From Actinoallomurus liliacearum (GTDB lineage: Bacteria > Actinomycetota > Actinomycetes > Streptosporangiales > Streptosporangiaceae), in assembly GCF_039542035.1 (NCBI RefSeq), contig NZ_BAABHJ010000040.1, positions 744,001-808,000 of the forward strand: a stretch of 64,000 nucleotides of DNA. The letters run 5' to 3'. The translations under genes and the position numbers were made by a program. Positions 1 to 7,540 of the stretch are shown one piece after another. Numbering within the stretch: the first letter of the stretch is position 1; each line of letters opens with the position of its first letter. The notes beneath the pieces were generated by a model that did not search any database, was not told the origin of the DNA, and saw nothing but the letters and a program-made list of their open reading frames with translations.

Positions 1-72
1 CGAGAGAAGATGGCCGGGGCCGGGGAGATCGCCCAGCAACTCGCCTGGATCCACAAGGTCACCGAGCGATAG
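1..72 (+). CDS. C-terminal end of an unidentified protein
   Basis: Only the last 23 codons are inside the window, ending IHKVTER followed by TAG at 70-72. The frame is open from base 1 and is followed 17 bases later by a strong terminator hairpin, which supports a real gene end. The fragment is too short to assign a family. Confidence 0.5.
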   Translation, partial: REKMAGAGEIAQQLAWIHKVTER

Positions 73-429
73 GGCAGAGCGCGACCTCCGAGGCCGATCC
101 CCGCGCGGGGATCGGCCTCAGCGCGAGAAAGCGTCCTGCCGCCGGAGCTGCGCGCGGCGCTGTACGGCGCGCTCGCCGCGATCCTCGACTCGCCACCGCC
201 ATCGTCGACCAGCCGGGCACCCTCGTCGCATTCCGGTGGGCTATGGTGTGCGGCGATGATTACCGGGACGGCATTGCGCCACACACGGATCGGTGACCCG
301 GTGCTTCTCTGAGCGCCGAACGGGCCGGTGCGGGCCCGCTGTTCAATCGAGGATCTTCTGCTGCCGCGCGGGCTCCGCCTCCGTCGTGTTGATCACAGGC
401 TCGACACACCGACCACGACAGGAGAAGCC
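73..429. other. Intergenic stretch with terminator and possible gene remnant
   Basis: A perfect terminator hairpin (90-119) comes first. From about 133 a short open stretch reads VLPPELRAALYGALAAI. This resembles the recurrent LPPxxRAALYRALAxIPGV stretch of actinobacterial CU044_5270-type proteins, then loses any family resemblance and stops at 311-313. I read it as a possible decayed fragment, at low confidence. The last 100 bases hold the promoter region and ribosome binding site of the dienelactone hydrolase. Confidence 0.3.
90..119 (+). terminator. Rho-independent-type hairpin
   Basis: A perfect 13-bp stem (90-102 with 107-119) has a GCGC loop. It sits 17 bases after the stop codon of the partial first gene. 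There is no U-tract, as is usual for actinobacterial terminators. Confidence 0.75.
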
Positions 430-1164
430 ATGCCCATCAAGACTCTGCAGATCCCCACCCCGGACGGTCAGGCCGACGCCTTCGCCGCCTTCCCCGACCA
501 TGGCGAGCGGCACCCAGGGGTGCTGATGTACGCGGACGGCTTCGGCCTCCGGCCCGTACTGCGGGAGATGGCCCGCGAACTGGCCGGGCACGGGTACTAC
601 GTGCTCGTCCCCAACTTCTTCTACCGGCACGGCCCGGCACCAGTGGTCGAGCTTCCCGAGTACATCGGAGAAGAGACCAGGTCCGCGGTCTTCGCCCAGG
701 TGATGCCCTTGATCGAGGCACACACCACCGAACGCGTCCTGAGCGACGCCGACGCCTACCTCAGATTCCTCACCACCCAGCCCGAGGTCGGCGCCGGACC
801 GGTCGCGGTGACCGGCTACTGCATAGGCGGCCTCCTGGCGGTGCGCACCGCCGCGGTCCACCCCGGCCAGGTGGCCGCCGTCGCCGGATTCCACGCCCCC
901 GTGGGTGCCGTGGGGCCCGACAGCCTCTCCAGGCTCACCGCCCAGGTCCACTTCGGCCACGCCGAATCCGACATCACGCCCGAGGCCCTCGGCGAGCTCA
1001 ACCAGGCCCTGGATGCCGCGGGTGTCGACTACACCTCCGAGATATACCCCGGCACCGTCCACGGCTTCACGATGTCCGACACCGATGCCTTCGACCCCTC
1101 CGCACTGCAGCACCACTGGGACCGCCTGCTCCCTCTCCTCGACCGCGCCCTGGCCAAGAGTTGA
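430..1164 (+). CDS. Dienelactone hydrolase family protein
   Basis: The 244-residue cytoplasmic alpha/beta hydrolase is of the dienelactone hydrolase family, which opens lactones or cleaves ester-like bonds with a Cys-Asp-His triad. The nucleophile elbow reads GYCIGG with Cys131. The acid is Asp181 in HAESD and the base is His211 in VHGF, all at the expected spacing. The frame is open further upstream, but ATG at 430 is preferred because AGGAGA lies just before it and the protein then begins with the usual first strand. Many actinobacterial paralogues exist, so the substrate cannot be named. The gene stands alone and is followed by its own terminator. Confidence 0.9.
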   Translation: MPIKTLQIPTPDGQADAFAAFPDHGERHPGVLMYADGFGLRPVLREMARELAGHGYYVLVPNFFYRHGPAPVVELPEYIGEETRSAVFAQVMPLIEAHTTERVLSDADAYLRFLTTQPEVGAGPVAVTGYCIGGLLAVRTAAVHPGQVAAVAGFHAPVGAVGPDSLSRLTAQVHFGHAESDITPEALGELNQALDAAGVDYTSEIYPGTVHGFTMSDTDAFDPSALQHHWDRLLPLLDRALAKS

Positions 1165-1186
1165 GGCTCCGACTCGGGTCTGATCA

Positions 1187-1224
1187 CCGGTGCCTACCGC
1201 CTCTCCGCAGGCGGTAGGCACCGG
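1187..1224 (+). terminator. Terminator of the dienelactone hydrolase gene
   Basis: A perfect 16-bp inverted repeat (1187-1202 with 1209-1224) has a 6-base loop, 22 bases after the stop codon. Confidence 0.85.
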
Positions 1225-1248
1225 CGATCCGGGGTGCGGCGACGCGAA

Positions 1249-1279
1249 GAGGCCGCCGTCCCGTGGGGACGGCGGCCTC
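1249..1279 (-). terminator. Terminator of the subtilisin gene
   Basis: A perfect 14-bp stem (1249-1262 with 1266-1279) has a 3-base loop and lies 14 bases past the stop codon of the minus-strand subtilisin gene. Together with 1187-1224 it separates the two convergent genes. Confidence 0.8.
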
Positions 1280-1293
1280 CTCGCTGGATCACG

Positions 1294-2427
1294 TCAGAGG
1301 GTGCTCTTGTAGAGCAGGCGGTTGTGGGTGTTCGCCTTGTTGTTCTTGATGACGTTGTTGGTGGCGTTCGAGTGGATCCACGACTGGACGGTGCCGAACG
1401 TCTTCTGTCCGTAGGTCGACTTGTACAGCGCCGCGACGCCGGCCACGAACGGCGACGCCATGGAGGTGCCGCTCTCGAACGCGGTGCCGCCGGGGACGGT
1501 CGACTTGATGCCGTAGCCGGGCGCGTAGATGTCGACGCACTTGCCGTAGTTGCTGAACGAGGCGCGCTTGTCGCTCGACGTGCTGGCCGCGACGGCCTCG
1601 ACGCTCGCCGCGCTGGACGGGGACGTCTTGCAGGAGTCGCCGTTGTCGTTGCCGGCGGCGACCGCGACGAAGACCCCGGACTTCGACAGCTTGGTGACCG
1701 CGTTGTTCAGCGCGGTCGACTTGCTGCCACCGAGGGACAGGTTGGCCACCGACTTGGCGGCGTGGTGGGCGATCACCCAGTTGATGCCGGCGATCACGTC
1801 GGAGGTGGAGCCCTCACCGTCGCAGTCCAGCACCTGGACGCCGTGCAGCTTGACGCCCTTGGCGACGCCGTACGTCTTGGAACCGATGATGCCCGCGACG
1901 TGGGTGCCGTGGCCGTTGCAGTCCGCCTTGCCGTACACCGTGTCCGCGCGGCCCTGGAACTGGCTCAGGGTCGTGTCGATGCCCGTGTCGATGACGTACG
2001 CGTCGACGTCGGCGCCGGTGTGCGTGTACTTGTACGAGTGCGACAGCGGGAGCTTGCGCTGGTCGATCCGGTCCGGTCCCCAGTTCACGGGCGTCTGGGT
2101 GGTGGTGGTCCGGTAGATCTGGTCCTGCTCGATGGCGGCGACGTTGGGGTCGCTCTGCACCTTCTTGAGCTGCTCGGGCGACAGCTTGGCCGCGAAGCCG
2201 TTGGTGAAGTCGTGCACGTGGCGGAGGCCGGAGACCCGGGACAGGCGGGCTCCGGTGCGCTTCATCGTGACGATGTACTGCCCCGGAACGGCCTGGGAGG
2301 AGACGGCGGCGGAGGCCACCGCGACCTGGGCGCTGGGCTTGGTGATGGCGGCGTACGCCGGAACCGCGGCGGCCGCGACCGCGACGGCGGAGGTTGCGAT
2401 CACGAGTCTTCTGGCTCGGACCCTCAA
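1294..2427 (-). CDS. Secreted subtilisin-like serine protease (S8) with I9 propeptide
   Basis: The 377-residue extracellular protease has a signal peptide (about 1-27, ending AVPAYAA), an inhibitor-I9 propeptide (about 49-105) and the peptidase S8 domain. The triad is Asp147 (VIDTGID), His173 (GHGTHVAG) and Ser322 (GTSMASP), with oxyanion Asn260 in AAGN. The start is TTG at 2427, placed 6 bases after AGGAGAG. No ATG or GTG would leave the signal peptide intact. The protein ends directly after the catalytic domain, with no binding module. It probably degrades extracellular protein for nutrition. The gene is monocistronic. Confidence 0.93.
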   Translation of the reverse strand: MRVRARRLVIATSAVAVAAAAVPAYAAITKPSAQVAVASAAVSSQAVPGQYIVTMKRTGARLSRVSGLRHVHDFTNGFAAKLSPEQLKKVQSDPNVAAIEQDQIYRTTTTQTPVNWGPDRIDQRKLPLSHSYKYTHTGADVDAYVIDTGIDTTLSQFQGRADTVYGKADCNGHGTHVAGIIGSKTYGVAKGVKLHGVQVLDCDGEGSTSDVIAGINWVIAHHAAKSVANLSLGGSKSTALNNAVTKLSKSGVFVAVAAGNDNGDSCKTSPSSAASVEAVAASTSSDKRASFSNYGKCVDIYAPGYGIKSTVPGGTAFESGTSMASPFVAGVAALYKSTYGQKTFGTVQSWIHSNATNNVIKNNKANTHNRLLYKSTL

Positions 2428-2605
2428 GGGGGGCTCTCCTTAAATCAGGGGGTGCGCCGGGGGGCGCCGGCTACGAAAGCCGAAACCGCCACAAGACGGT
2501 ACTCCTGCGGCATGTGGGGTTAAGTGGCATATGGGGGATTAAGACAATTTAGCGGGTCCAGTGGGAGAAGGGGCGTCGTTCGGACCCGGTAGCGTCTGTC
2601 CTGCC

Positions 2606-3049
2606 ATGGCCAAACTCACACCGGAGCGGCTGCGCGCCGCACTCGACGACCAGCTCGCCGCCCTCGGCGAGGAGCCCTACGCGGGCTCGGCCGCCCGCCT
2701 CGCCGACGCCCTGATCGCCGCGGTCGTGACCGCGTACGCCGCCGGTGCCGACCCCGAGCGCGCCGCCGTGCGCCTGGCCGTGAAGCTGCTGCTCGACCGG
2801 CTCGCCGGGCAGGCGCCGGGCAAGTCGGTCGAGGTGCGCGTGCCGCCGTACGCCGCCGTGCAGTGCGTGGCGGGTCCCCGTCACACCCGGGGCACGCCCC
2901 CGAACGTCATCGAGACCGACCCGAAGACCTGGGTCCTGCTCGCCACCGGCCGGCTGGCCTGGGCGGACGCCGTCGACCGGATCTCGGCGAGCGGCGCACG
3001 AGCCGACCTGTCGCCGTACCTGCCGGTCGACCCGTACGAACCTCGGTAG
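2606..3049 (+). CDS. Sterol carrier family protein (bacterial SCP orthologue, SCP_3 type)
   Basis: The 147-residue soluble protein starts MAKLTPERLRAALD and contains the phrases GKSVEVRVPPYAAVQC and PNVIETDP seen in the bacterial SCP orthologue found next to purF in actinobacteria. It is a putative lipid-binding fold with no known substrate. The start at ATG 2606 matches the usual family N-terminus, although the frame is open 45 bases further up. Its position near purF agrees with its known neighbourhood, although two small minus-strand genes now lie between. Confidence 0.8.
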   Translation: MAKLTPERLRAALDDQLAALGEEPYAGSAARLADALIAAVVTAYAAGADPERAAVRLAVKLLLDRLAGQAPGKSVEVRVPPYAAVQCVAGPRHTRGTPPNVIETDPKTWVLLATGRLAWADAVDRISASGARADLSPYLPVDPYEPR

Positions 3050-3115
3050 GGCGGAGGTCAGCCCTGGTCGATCAGTTCCAGTCGCTCGGCCATCACGGCG
3101 AACAGCGGTTCGTCC

Positions 3116-3403
3116 TCATCCGGAACGGACGAGCCGCATCCCAGGCAGAACGTGCCGCCGGTCCTGCGGGTCGACGAACCGGGCGGTCTCCCAGGGGCTG
3201 TTCGCGAGGTTCGGCTCCCGCTCCTGCCAGTCGTGGGGGACGTGGACGACGTAGCCGAAGTCGGGCTTCTCGATGCGCTGCCACTGCACGGCGTGCTCCT
3301 TGGCCTCCGAACGTCGAAGGTGCCTGAGGGCAGCGGTGTAGGACTCGCCCGTACGCCGGGCGCGTTCGCGGACGCGTCGCTTGAAGTGCTTGTTCGCTGT
3401 CAT
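3116..3403 (-). CDS. Small basic protein, probably frameshifted at its C-terminus
   Basis: The product has 95 residues as read, beginning MTANKHFKRRVRERARRTG. This short RHH-like N-terminal segment is common in actinobacterial small proteins, and the body contains VHVPHDWQERE. The frame stops at 3116 just after GMRLVRSG. One base out of register, the sequence continues in a protein-like frame, VRPDEDEPLFAVMAER, to a stop at 3058-3060. A single extra base near 3122-3125 would explain this, and the natural protein would then be about 115 residues. Its function is unknown. The ATG at 3403 was chosen because everything upstream looks non-coding. Confidence 0.6.
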   Translation of the reverse strand: MTANKHFKRRVRERARRTGESYTAALRHLRRSEAKEHAVQWQRIEKPDFGYVVHVPHDWQEREPNLANSPWETARFVDPQDRRHVLPGMRLVRSG

Positions 3404-3612
3404 CTCGGGCCTTCGGCGCCACGATGCCCGACCCCCGGCGAACGAGCCCGTGGCGGGCGGGATGACCAGCGATCCGAGGAAGGAATCCCCGTTGCCTCCG
3501 CCGAGCGGCCCTGCCGGGGAGAGCCGAAGGAGGTTGGGCGGTGGATCGACGCCCGCCGTCATGGTCTGCCCCTCCGGTGTTCCCCGTCAAGGAACGCCGG
3601 GTTCGTGCCTCG

Positions 3613-4002
3613 TCAGGGGGTCGGGCTGGATTTCAGGAAGGGGACCCGCTCTTGGAGGCACCGGTCGCGGTCCGCCTTCGTGGGGTAGCGGGTCCGGTCC
3701 GCGCACGGTTCGATGCGGCCGTAGAACCACACGGCGAAGCCGATCGCGATGACGAGCGTCAGCGCGGACAGGACGACGCCCGTCACGGCCATGCCGCGGC
3801 CGTTCCGCCGGACCACCGCGACGATGCCGATGACCAGGCCGATGAGGGCCAGGATCACGCCGACCCCGCAGAGCGCGAGCGTCAGGAGCCCCGCGATCCC
3901 GAGGACCAGCGCGGCGATGCCCAAGCCCCTGCGCTGCGGCGGCGTCTCACGGATCGGCGGATACAAAGCGTCATCACCTCGAAACCAATAGTGCTCGATC
4001 AT
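3613..4002 (-). CDS. DUF4190 domain membrane protein
   Basis: The 129-residue protein starts MIEHYWFRGDDALYPP. It has a proline-rich cytosolic lead and two hydrophobic segments: about 28-65, containing the repeated ALVLGIAGLL / LALIGLVIGI motif of DUF4190 proteins, and about 71-92. A short polar tail with two cysteines (about 100 and 115) follows. The start is ATG at 4002 without a clear ribosome binding site. Its function is unknown. It lies back to back with purF and shares the 114-base intergenic region. Confidence 0.75.
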   Translation of the reverse strand: MIEHYWFRGDDALYPPIRETPPQRRGLGIAALVLGIAGLLTLALCGVGVILALIGLVIGIVAVVRRNGRGMAVTGVVLSALTLVIAIGFAVWFYGRIEPCADRTRYPTKADRDRCLQERVPFLKSSPTP

Positions 4003-4116
4003 CGGGTGGCCGGGCGGCGCGGCACGCCGATCGCCGGGGCGCGGCGGGTGCGGGCAGGTGGGGGCGCTCGACCGGCGCGGGCGTGAGCTTGGCGAATGCC
4101 GCATTAGACTGGGCGT

Positions 4117-5550
4117 GTGCCGCATGGAGACGGACGTCTGAGTCACGACCTCGACCCCCGTGATCGAAGCCCCCAGGACGCCTGCGGGGTCTTCGGCGTG
4201 TGGGCGCCCGAGGAAGAGGTCAGCAAGCTCGCCTATTTCGGGTTGTACGCCCTGCAGCACCGCGGCCAGGAGTCGGCCGGCATCGCGGTCAGCGACGGCT
4301 CCCGGATCGTCGTGTTCAAGGACATGGGCCTGGTGTCCCAGGTCTTCGAGGAGTCCGTGCTGAACACCCTGCGCGGGCACATCGCGGTCGGTCACTGCCG
4401 CTACTCGACGACCGGGTCCAGCGTCTGGGAGAACGCCCAGCCGACGTTCCGGTCGACCGAGACCGGCAGCATGGCGCTGGGCCACAACGGCAACCTGATC
4501 AACACGCCGGAGCTGGCCGCGCGCGTGCCGGGCGAGCTGACCGCCACGACCGACACCGAGGTGCTCACCGCCCTGCTGGCCGACGGGGAGGGCAGCGTCG
4601 AGGAGACCGCGCTGAAGGTGCTGCCGCTCGCCCGCGGCGCCTACTCCCTGGTCTTCATGAACGAGCGCACGCTGTACGCCGCGCGCGATCCGCAGGGCAT
4701 CCGCCCGCTGGTGCTCGGCCGCCTCGAGCACGGCTGGGTGGTCGCCAGCGAGACCGCCGCCCTGGACATCGTCGGCGCGACGTTCGTCCGCGAGGTCGAG
4801 CCGGGTGAGCTGATCGCCATCGACGAGGCGGGCGTGCGGTCCACGCGGTTCGCCGTCGCCGAGCCGAAGGGCTGCCTGTTCGAGTACGTCTACGTGGCCC
4901 GGCCCGACACCTCGATCGCCGGCCGCAGCATCCAGGCCACCCGCGTCGACGTCGGCCGCCGGCTGGCCCGCGAGCACCCGGTCGAGGCCGACCTGGTGAT
5001 CCCGACGCCGGAGTCCGGAACGCCGGCCGCGATCGGGTACGCCGAGGAGTCCGGCATCCCGTACGGCCAGGGCTTCGTCAAGAACTCCTACGTCGGCCGC
5101 ACGTTCATCCAGCCGTCGCAGACGATCCGCCAGCTCGGCATCCGGCTCAAGCTGAACCCGCTGCGCGAGGCGATCGCGGGCAAGCGCCTGGTCGTCGTCG
5201 ACGACTCGATCGTGCGCGGCAACACCCAGCGGGCGATCGTGAAGATGCTCCGGGAGGCCGGGGCCAAGGAGGTGCACGTGCGCATCTCCAGCCCGCCGGT
5301 CGCCTGGCCGTGCTTCTACGGCATCGACTTCGCGACCCGCGCCGAGCTGATCGCCGGGAACCTCTCGGTCGAGGAGATCCGGCAGTCCCTCGGCGCCGAC
5401 TCGCTCGGCTACATCTCCCTCGACGAGCTGATCGCCGCGACGCAGCAGGACAAGAACAGGCTCTGCCGGGCCTGCTTCGACGGCGTCTACCCGATCGACG
5501 TCGCCGACGACGCCCGCGGCAAGCACCTGCTCGAAGAGGCCCGCCGGTGA
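4117..5550 (+). CDS. purF: Amidophosphoribosyltransferase
   Basis: This is the first step of de novo purine synthesis: PRPP and glutamine give 5-phosphoribosylamine. The protein has 477 residues from a GTG start. Its N-terminal glutamine amidotransferase domain has the Ntn nucleophile in ACGVFGVW (Cys23), so a 22-residue propeptide would be removed. The C-terminal PRTase domain has the PRPP loop VVVDDSIVRGNT. C-terminal cysteines (LCRACF and an upstream Cys) fit the iron-sulfur ligands of the Bacillus-type enzyme. The stop overlaps purM by 4 bases, so the two are translationally coupled. Confidence 0.97.
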   Translation: MPHGDGRLSHDLDPRDRSPQDACGVFGVWAPEEEVSKLAYFGLYALQHRGQESAGIAVSDGSRIVVFKDMGLVSQVFEESVLNTLRGHIAVGHCRYSTTGSSVWENAQPTFRSTETGSMALGHNGNLINTPELAARVPGELTATTDTEVLTALLADGEGSVEETALKVLPLARGAYSLVFMNERTLYAARDPQGIRPLVLGRLEHGWVVASETAALDIVGATFVREVEPGELIAIDEAGVRSTRFAVAEPKGCLFEYVYVARPDTSIAGRSIQATRVDVGRRLAREHPVEADLVIPTPESGTPAAIGYAEESGIPYGQGFVKNSYVGRTFIQPSQTIRQLGIRLKLNPLREAIAGKRLVVVDDSIVRGNTQRAIVKMLREAGAKEVHVRISSPPVAWPCFYGIDFATRAELIAGNLSVEEIRQSLGADSLGYISLDELIAATQQDKNRLCRACFDGVYPIDVADDARGKHLLEEARR

Positions 5551-6593
5551 CCGACGACTCCGCAGCCGGCACGTCCTACGCCGCGGCCGGGGTCGACATC
5601 GCGGCCGGCGAGCGCGCGGTCGAGCTGATGAAGTCCCGCGTCGCCGCGTCCCACCGGCCGGAGGTCGTCGAGGACGTCAGCGGCTTCGCGGGCCTGTTCG
5701 ACGTCTCGGCGCTGAAGCGCTTCGAGCGGCCGCTGCTGGCCACCTCCACCGACGGCGTCGGCACCAAGGTCGACCTGGCCCGGCGCCTCGGGGTGTACGA
5801 CACGATCGGGCACGACCTGGTCGGCATGGTCATCGACGACCTGGTCGTGTGCGGGGCCGAGCCGCTGTTCATGACCGACTACATCGCCTGCGGGCGGGTC
5901 GTCCCCGAGCGGATCGCCGCGATCGTCGGCGGCATCGCGGAGGCCTGCGCGCTGGCGGGCTGCGCCCTGGTGGGCGGCGAGACCGCCGAGCACCCGGGGC
6001 TGCTCGGGCCCGACGAGTTCGACGTGGCCGGGGCGGGCACCGGCGCGGTCGAGGCCGCCAAGGTCCTCGGACCGCACCGGGTACGACCCGGGGACGTGGT
6101 GCTGGGCCTGGCCTCGTCCGGAATCCACTCCAACGGCTACTCCCTGGTCCGGCACATCCTGCGCGAGAGCGACCTGTCGCTGGAGGCGACGCCGCCGGAG
6201 CTGAGCCGGACGGTCGGCGAGGAGCTGCTCACCCCGACCCGGATCTACGCCAAGGACTGCCTGGCCCTGATCGACGCCGCCGAGGTGCACGCGTTCGCGC
6301 ACATCACCGGCGGCGGGCTCGCGGCCAACCTCGCCCGGTCGCTGCCGGCCGGCTGCGACGCGGTCCTGCGGCGCTCCTCCTGGGAGCCGCTGCCGATCTT
6401 CGGCCTGCTCGAGACGTACGGCCGGGTGCCGCGCGCGGAGATGGACAAGACGTTCAACATGGGTGTCGGCATGGCCGCCGTCGTGGCCGCGTCCGACGCC
6501 GACCTCGCGCTGCGGACGGCGGCCGAGCGCGGCCTGCCGGCCTGGGTCCTGGGCGAGATCGTCGAAGGAACCGGCCAGGCCCGCCTGGTCTGA
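5547..6593 (+). CDS. purM: Phosphoribosylformylglycinamidine cyclo-ligase (AIR synthetase)
   Basis: The enzyme closes the imidazole ring (FGAM to AIR, ATP-dependent), the fifth step of purine synthesis. It has 348 residues from GTG at 5547, overlapping the purF stop (GTGA). Family signatures are complete: SYAAAGVDI at the N-terminus, STDGVGTKVDLA, GEPLFMTDYIA-like text (AEPLFMTDYIACG), GGETAEHPG and ITGGGLAANLAR. In Streptomyces the next gene is DUF3073. Here the operon ends in a terminator and DUF3073 lies almost 9 kb away. Confidence 0.97.
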   Translation: MTDDSAAGTSYAAAGVDIAAGERAVELMKSRVAASHRPEVVEDVSGFAGLFDVSALKRFERPLLATSTDGVGTKVDLARRLGVYDTIGHDLVGMVIDDLVVCGAEPLFMTDYIACGRVVPERIAAIVGGIAEACALAGCALVGGETAEHPGLLGPDEFDVAGAGTGAVEAAKVLGPHRVRPGDVVLGLASSGIHSNGYSLVRHILRESDLSLEATPPELSRTVGEELLTPTRIYAKDCLALIDAAEVHAFAHITGGGLAANLARSLPAGCDAVLRRSSWEPLPIFGLLETYGRVPRAEMDKTFNMGVGMAAVVAASDADLALRTAAERGLPAWVLGEIVEGTGQARLV

Positions 6594-6601
6594 GTCGGAG
6601 G

Positions 6602-6627
6602 CACCGGCCAGGGTCGCCTGGCCGGTG
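6602..6627 (+). terminator. Terminator after purM
   Basis: An 11-bp perfect stem (6602-6612 with 6617-6627) has a GTCG loop, 8 bases after the purM stop. A second small hairpin (6642-6659) follows. Confidence 0.7.
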
Positions 6628-6731
6628 GAGGGGCCGGCCCGCCTCCGCCGAGGCGGAGGACCCGGCCCGGTCACGCCCGGGTGAGTGATCTTCCCGTGAA
6701 CCCACCGGTCGGTCCGGGCATCTTCTTCTGT

Positions 6732-7415
6732 ATGAGGCGGTTCTGGAGTGGCGTCTGGCGCTGTAGGGCGCCGTTGGCCGTGCTCGGCGCGCTCGGCGGG
6801 TACGCACTGTTCCTTCCCGGCGCGTGGATGTACGCCGAGGCGGGCCGCTACCGGACGGACGTCGCGCACGCCCCCCGGGTGACCGTGGGCATGATCTTCG
6901 GTGCGGGGATCTACTCCTCCGGCCAGCCGTCCCGGATGCTCGACGAGCGCCTGAAGCTCGGCGCGACGCTGTACCGCGCGGGCAAGGTCCGGGTCCTGCT
7001 CGTCACCGGCGACAACAGCCGCAAGGACTACGACGAGCCGTCCGCCATGCGCGACGTCCTGATCGCGGAGGGCGTGCCGCAGACGCGGATCGTGCTGGAC
7101 TACGCGGGCTTCAGCACCTGGGATTCCTGCGCCCGCGCCAAGCAGATCTTCGGCGTGGACCAGGCGATCCTCGTGACACAGAACTTCCACCTGCCGAGGG
7201 CTCTCACCCTGTGCCGTGCCGCGGGCATCGAGGCGTGGGGCGTCGGCGACGACAGCAGCCGGTACGCCGGCATCACCACCGAGTATCTGTACGTGCGCGA
7301 GATCCCGGCCGTCCTCAAGGCCACTTACGAGGTGGGAGTGCGTCCCCGGCCGTACTATCTCGGCCCCCGCGAGGCCGGGATCCGCCGCGCGCTCGAGGCG
7401 GCAAGCCGAAACTGA
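6732..7415 (+). CDS. SanA/YdcF family membrane protein (DUF218)
   Basis: The 227-residue protein has one N-terminal membrane anchor (about 13-31). Its DUF218 domain contains MIFGAGIYSSGQPS, LVTGDNSRKDYDEP, DYAGFSTWDSC and LVTQNFHLPRAL, the order expected for SanA (vancomycin high-temperature exclusion) proteins. The family is tied to envelope barrier function, but its biochemical role is unsettled. ATG at 6732 was chosen over the open frame from 6681 because it gives the short basic start MRRFW before the anchor. The stop codon lies inside a degenerate tandem repeat. Confidence 0.85.
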   Translation: MRRFWSGVWRCRAPLAVLGALGGYALFLPGAWMYAEAGRYRTDVAHAPRVTVGMIFGAGIYSSGQPSRMLDERLKLGATLYRAGKVRVLLVTGDNSRKDYDEPSAMRDVLIAEGVPQTRIVLDYAGFSTWDSCARAKQIFGVDQAILVTQNFHLPRALTLCRAAGIEAWGVGDDSSRYAGITTEYLYVREIPAVLKATYEVGVRPRPYYLGPREAGIRRALEAASRN

Positions 7416-7502
7416 GCAGGACCGAAACCGGGCAGACCGAAACTGAGCAGGACCGGAACCGAGCAGGACGGGACCGGGCTGAGTAGGCCCGGACCGGGCA
7501 GG
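7406..7502. repeat. Degenerate 15-16 bp tandem repeat
   Basis: About six head-to-tail units of the form CCGAAACTGAGCAGGA occur. Units at 7406-7421 and 7437-7452 are identical. Those at 7422-7436 and 7453-7468 differ at one to three positions, and two more diverged units (one lengthened) follow up to 7502. The first unit includes the stop codon of the YdcF-like gene, and the array ends at a strong terminator. Confidence 0.7.
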
Positions 7503-7534
7503 CCGGTCAGGGCCCGGGCGGGCCCTGACCGGCC
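7501..7534. terminator. Bidirectional terminator
   Basis: A perfect 15-bp stem (7501-7515 with 7520-7534) has a 4-base loop between the convergent YdcF-like and SulP genes, 6 bases from the SulP stop. Confidence 0.85.
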
Positions 7535-7540
7535 GTGGGG

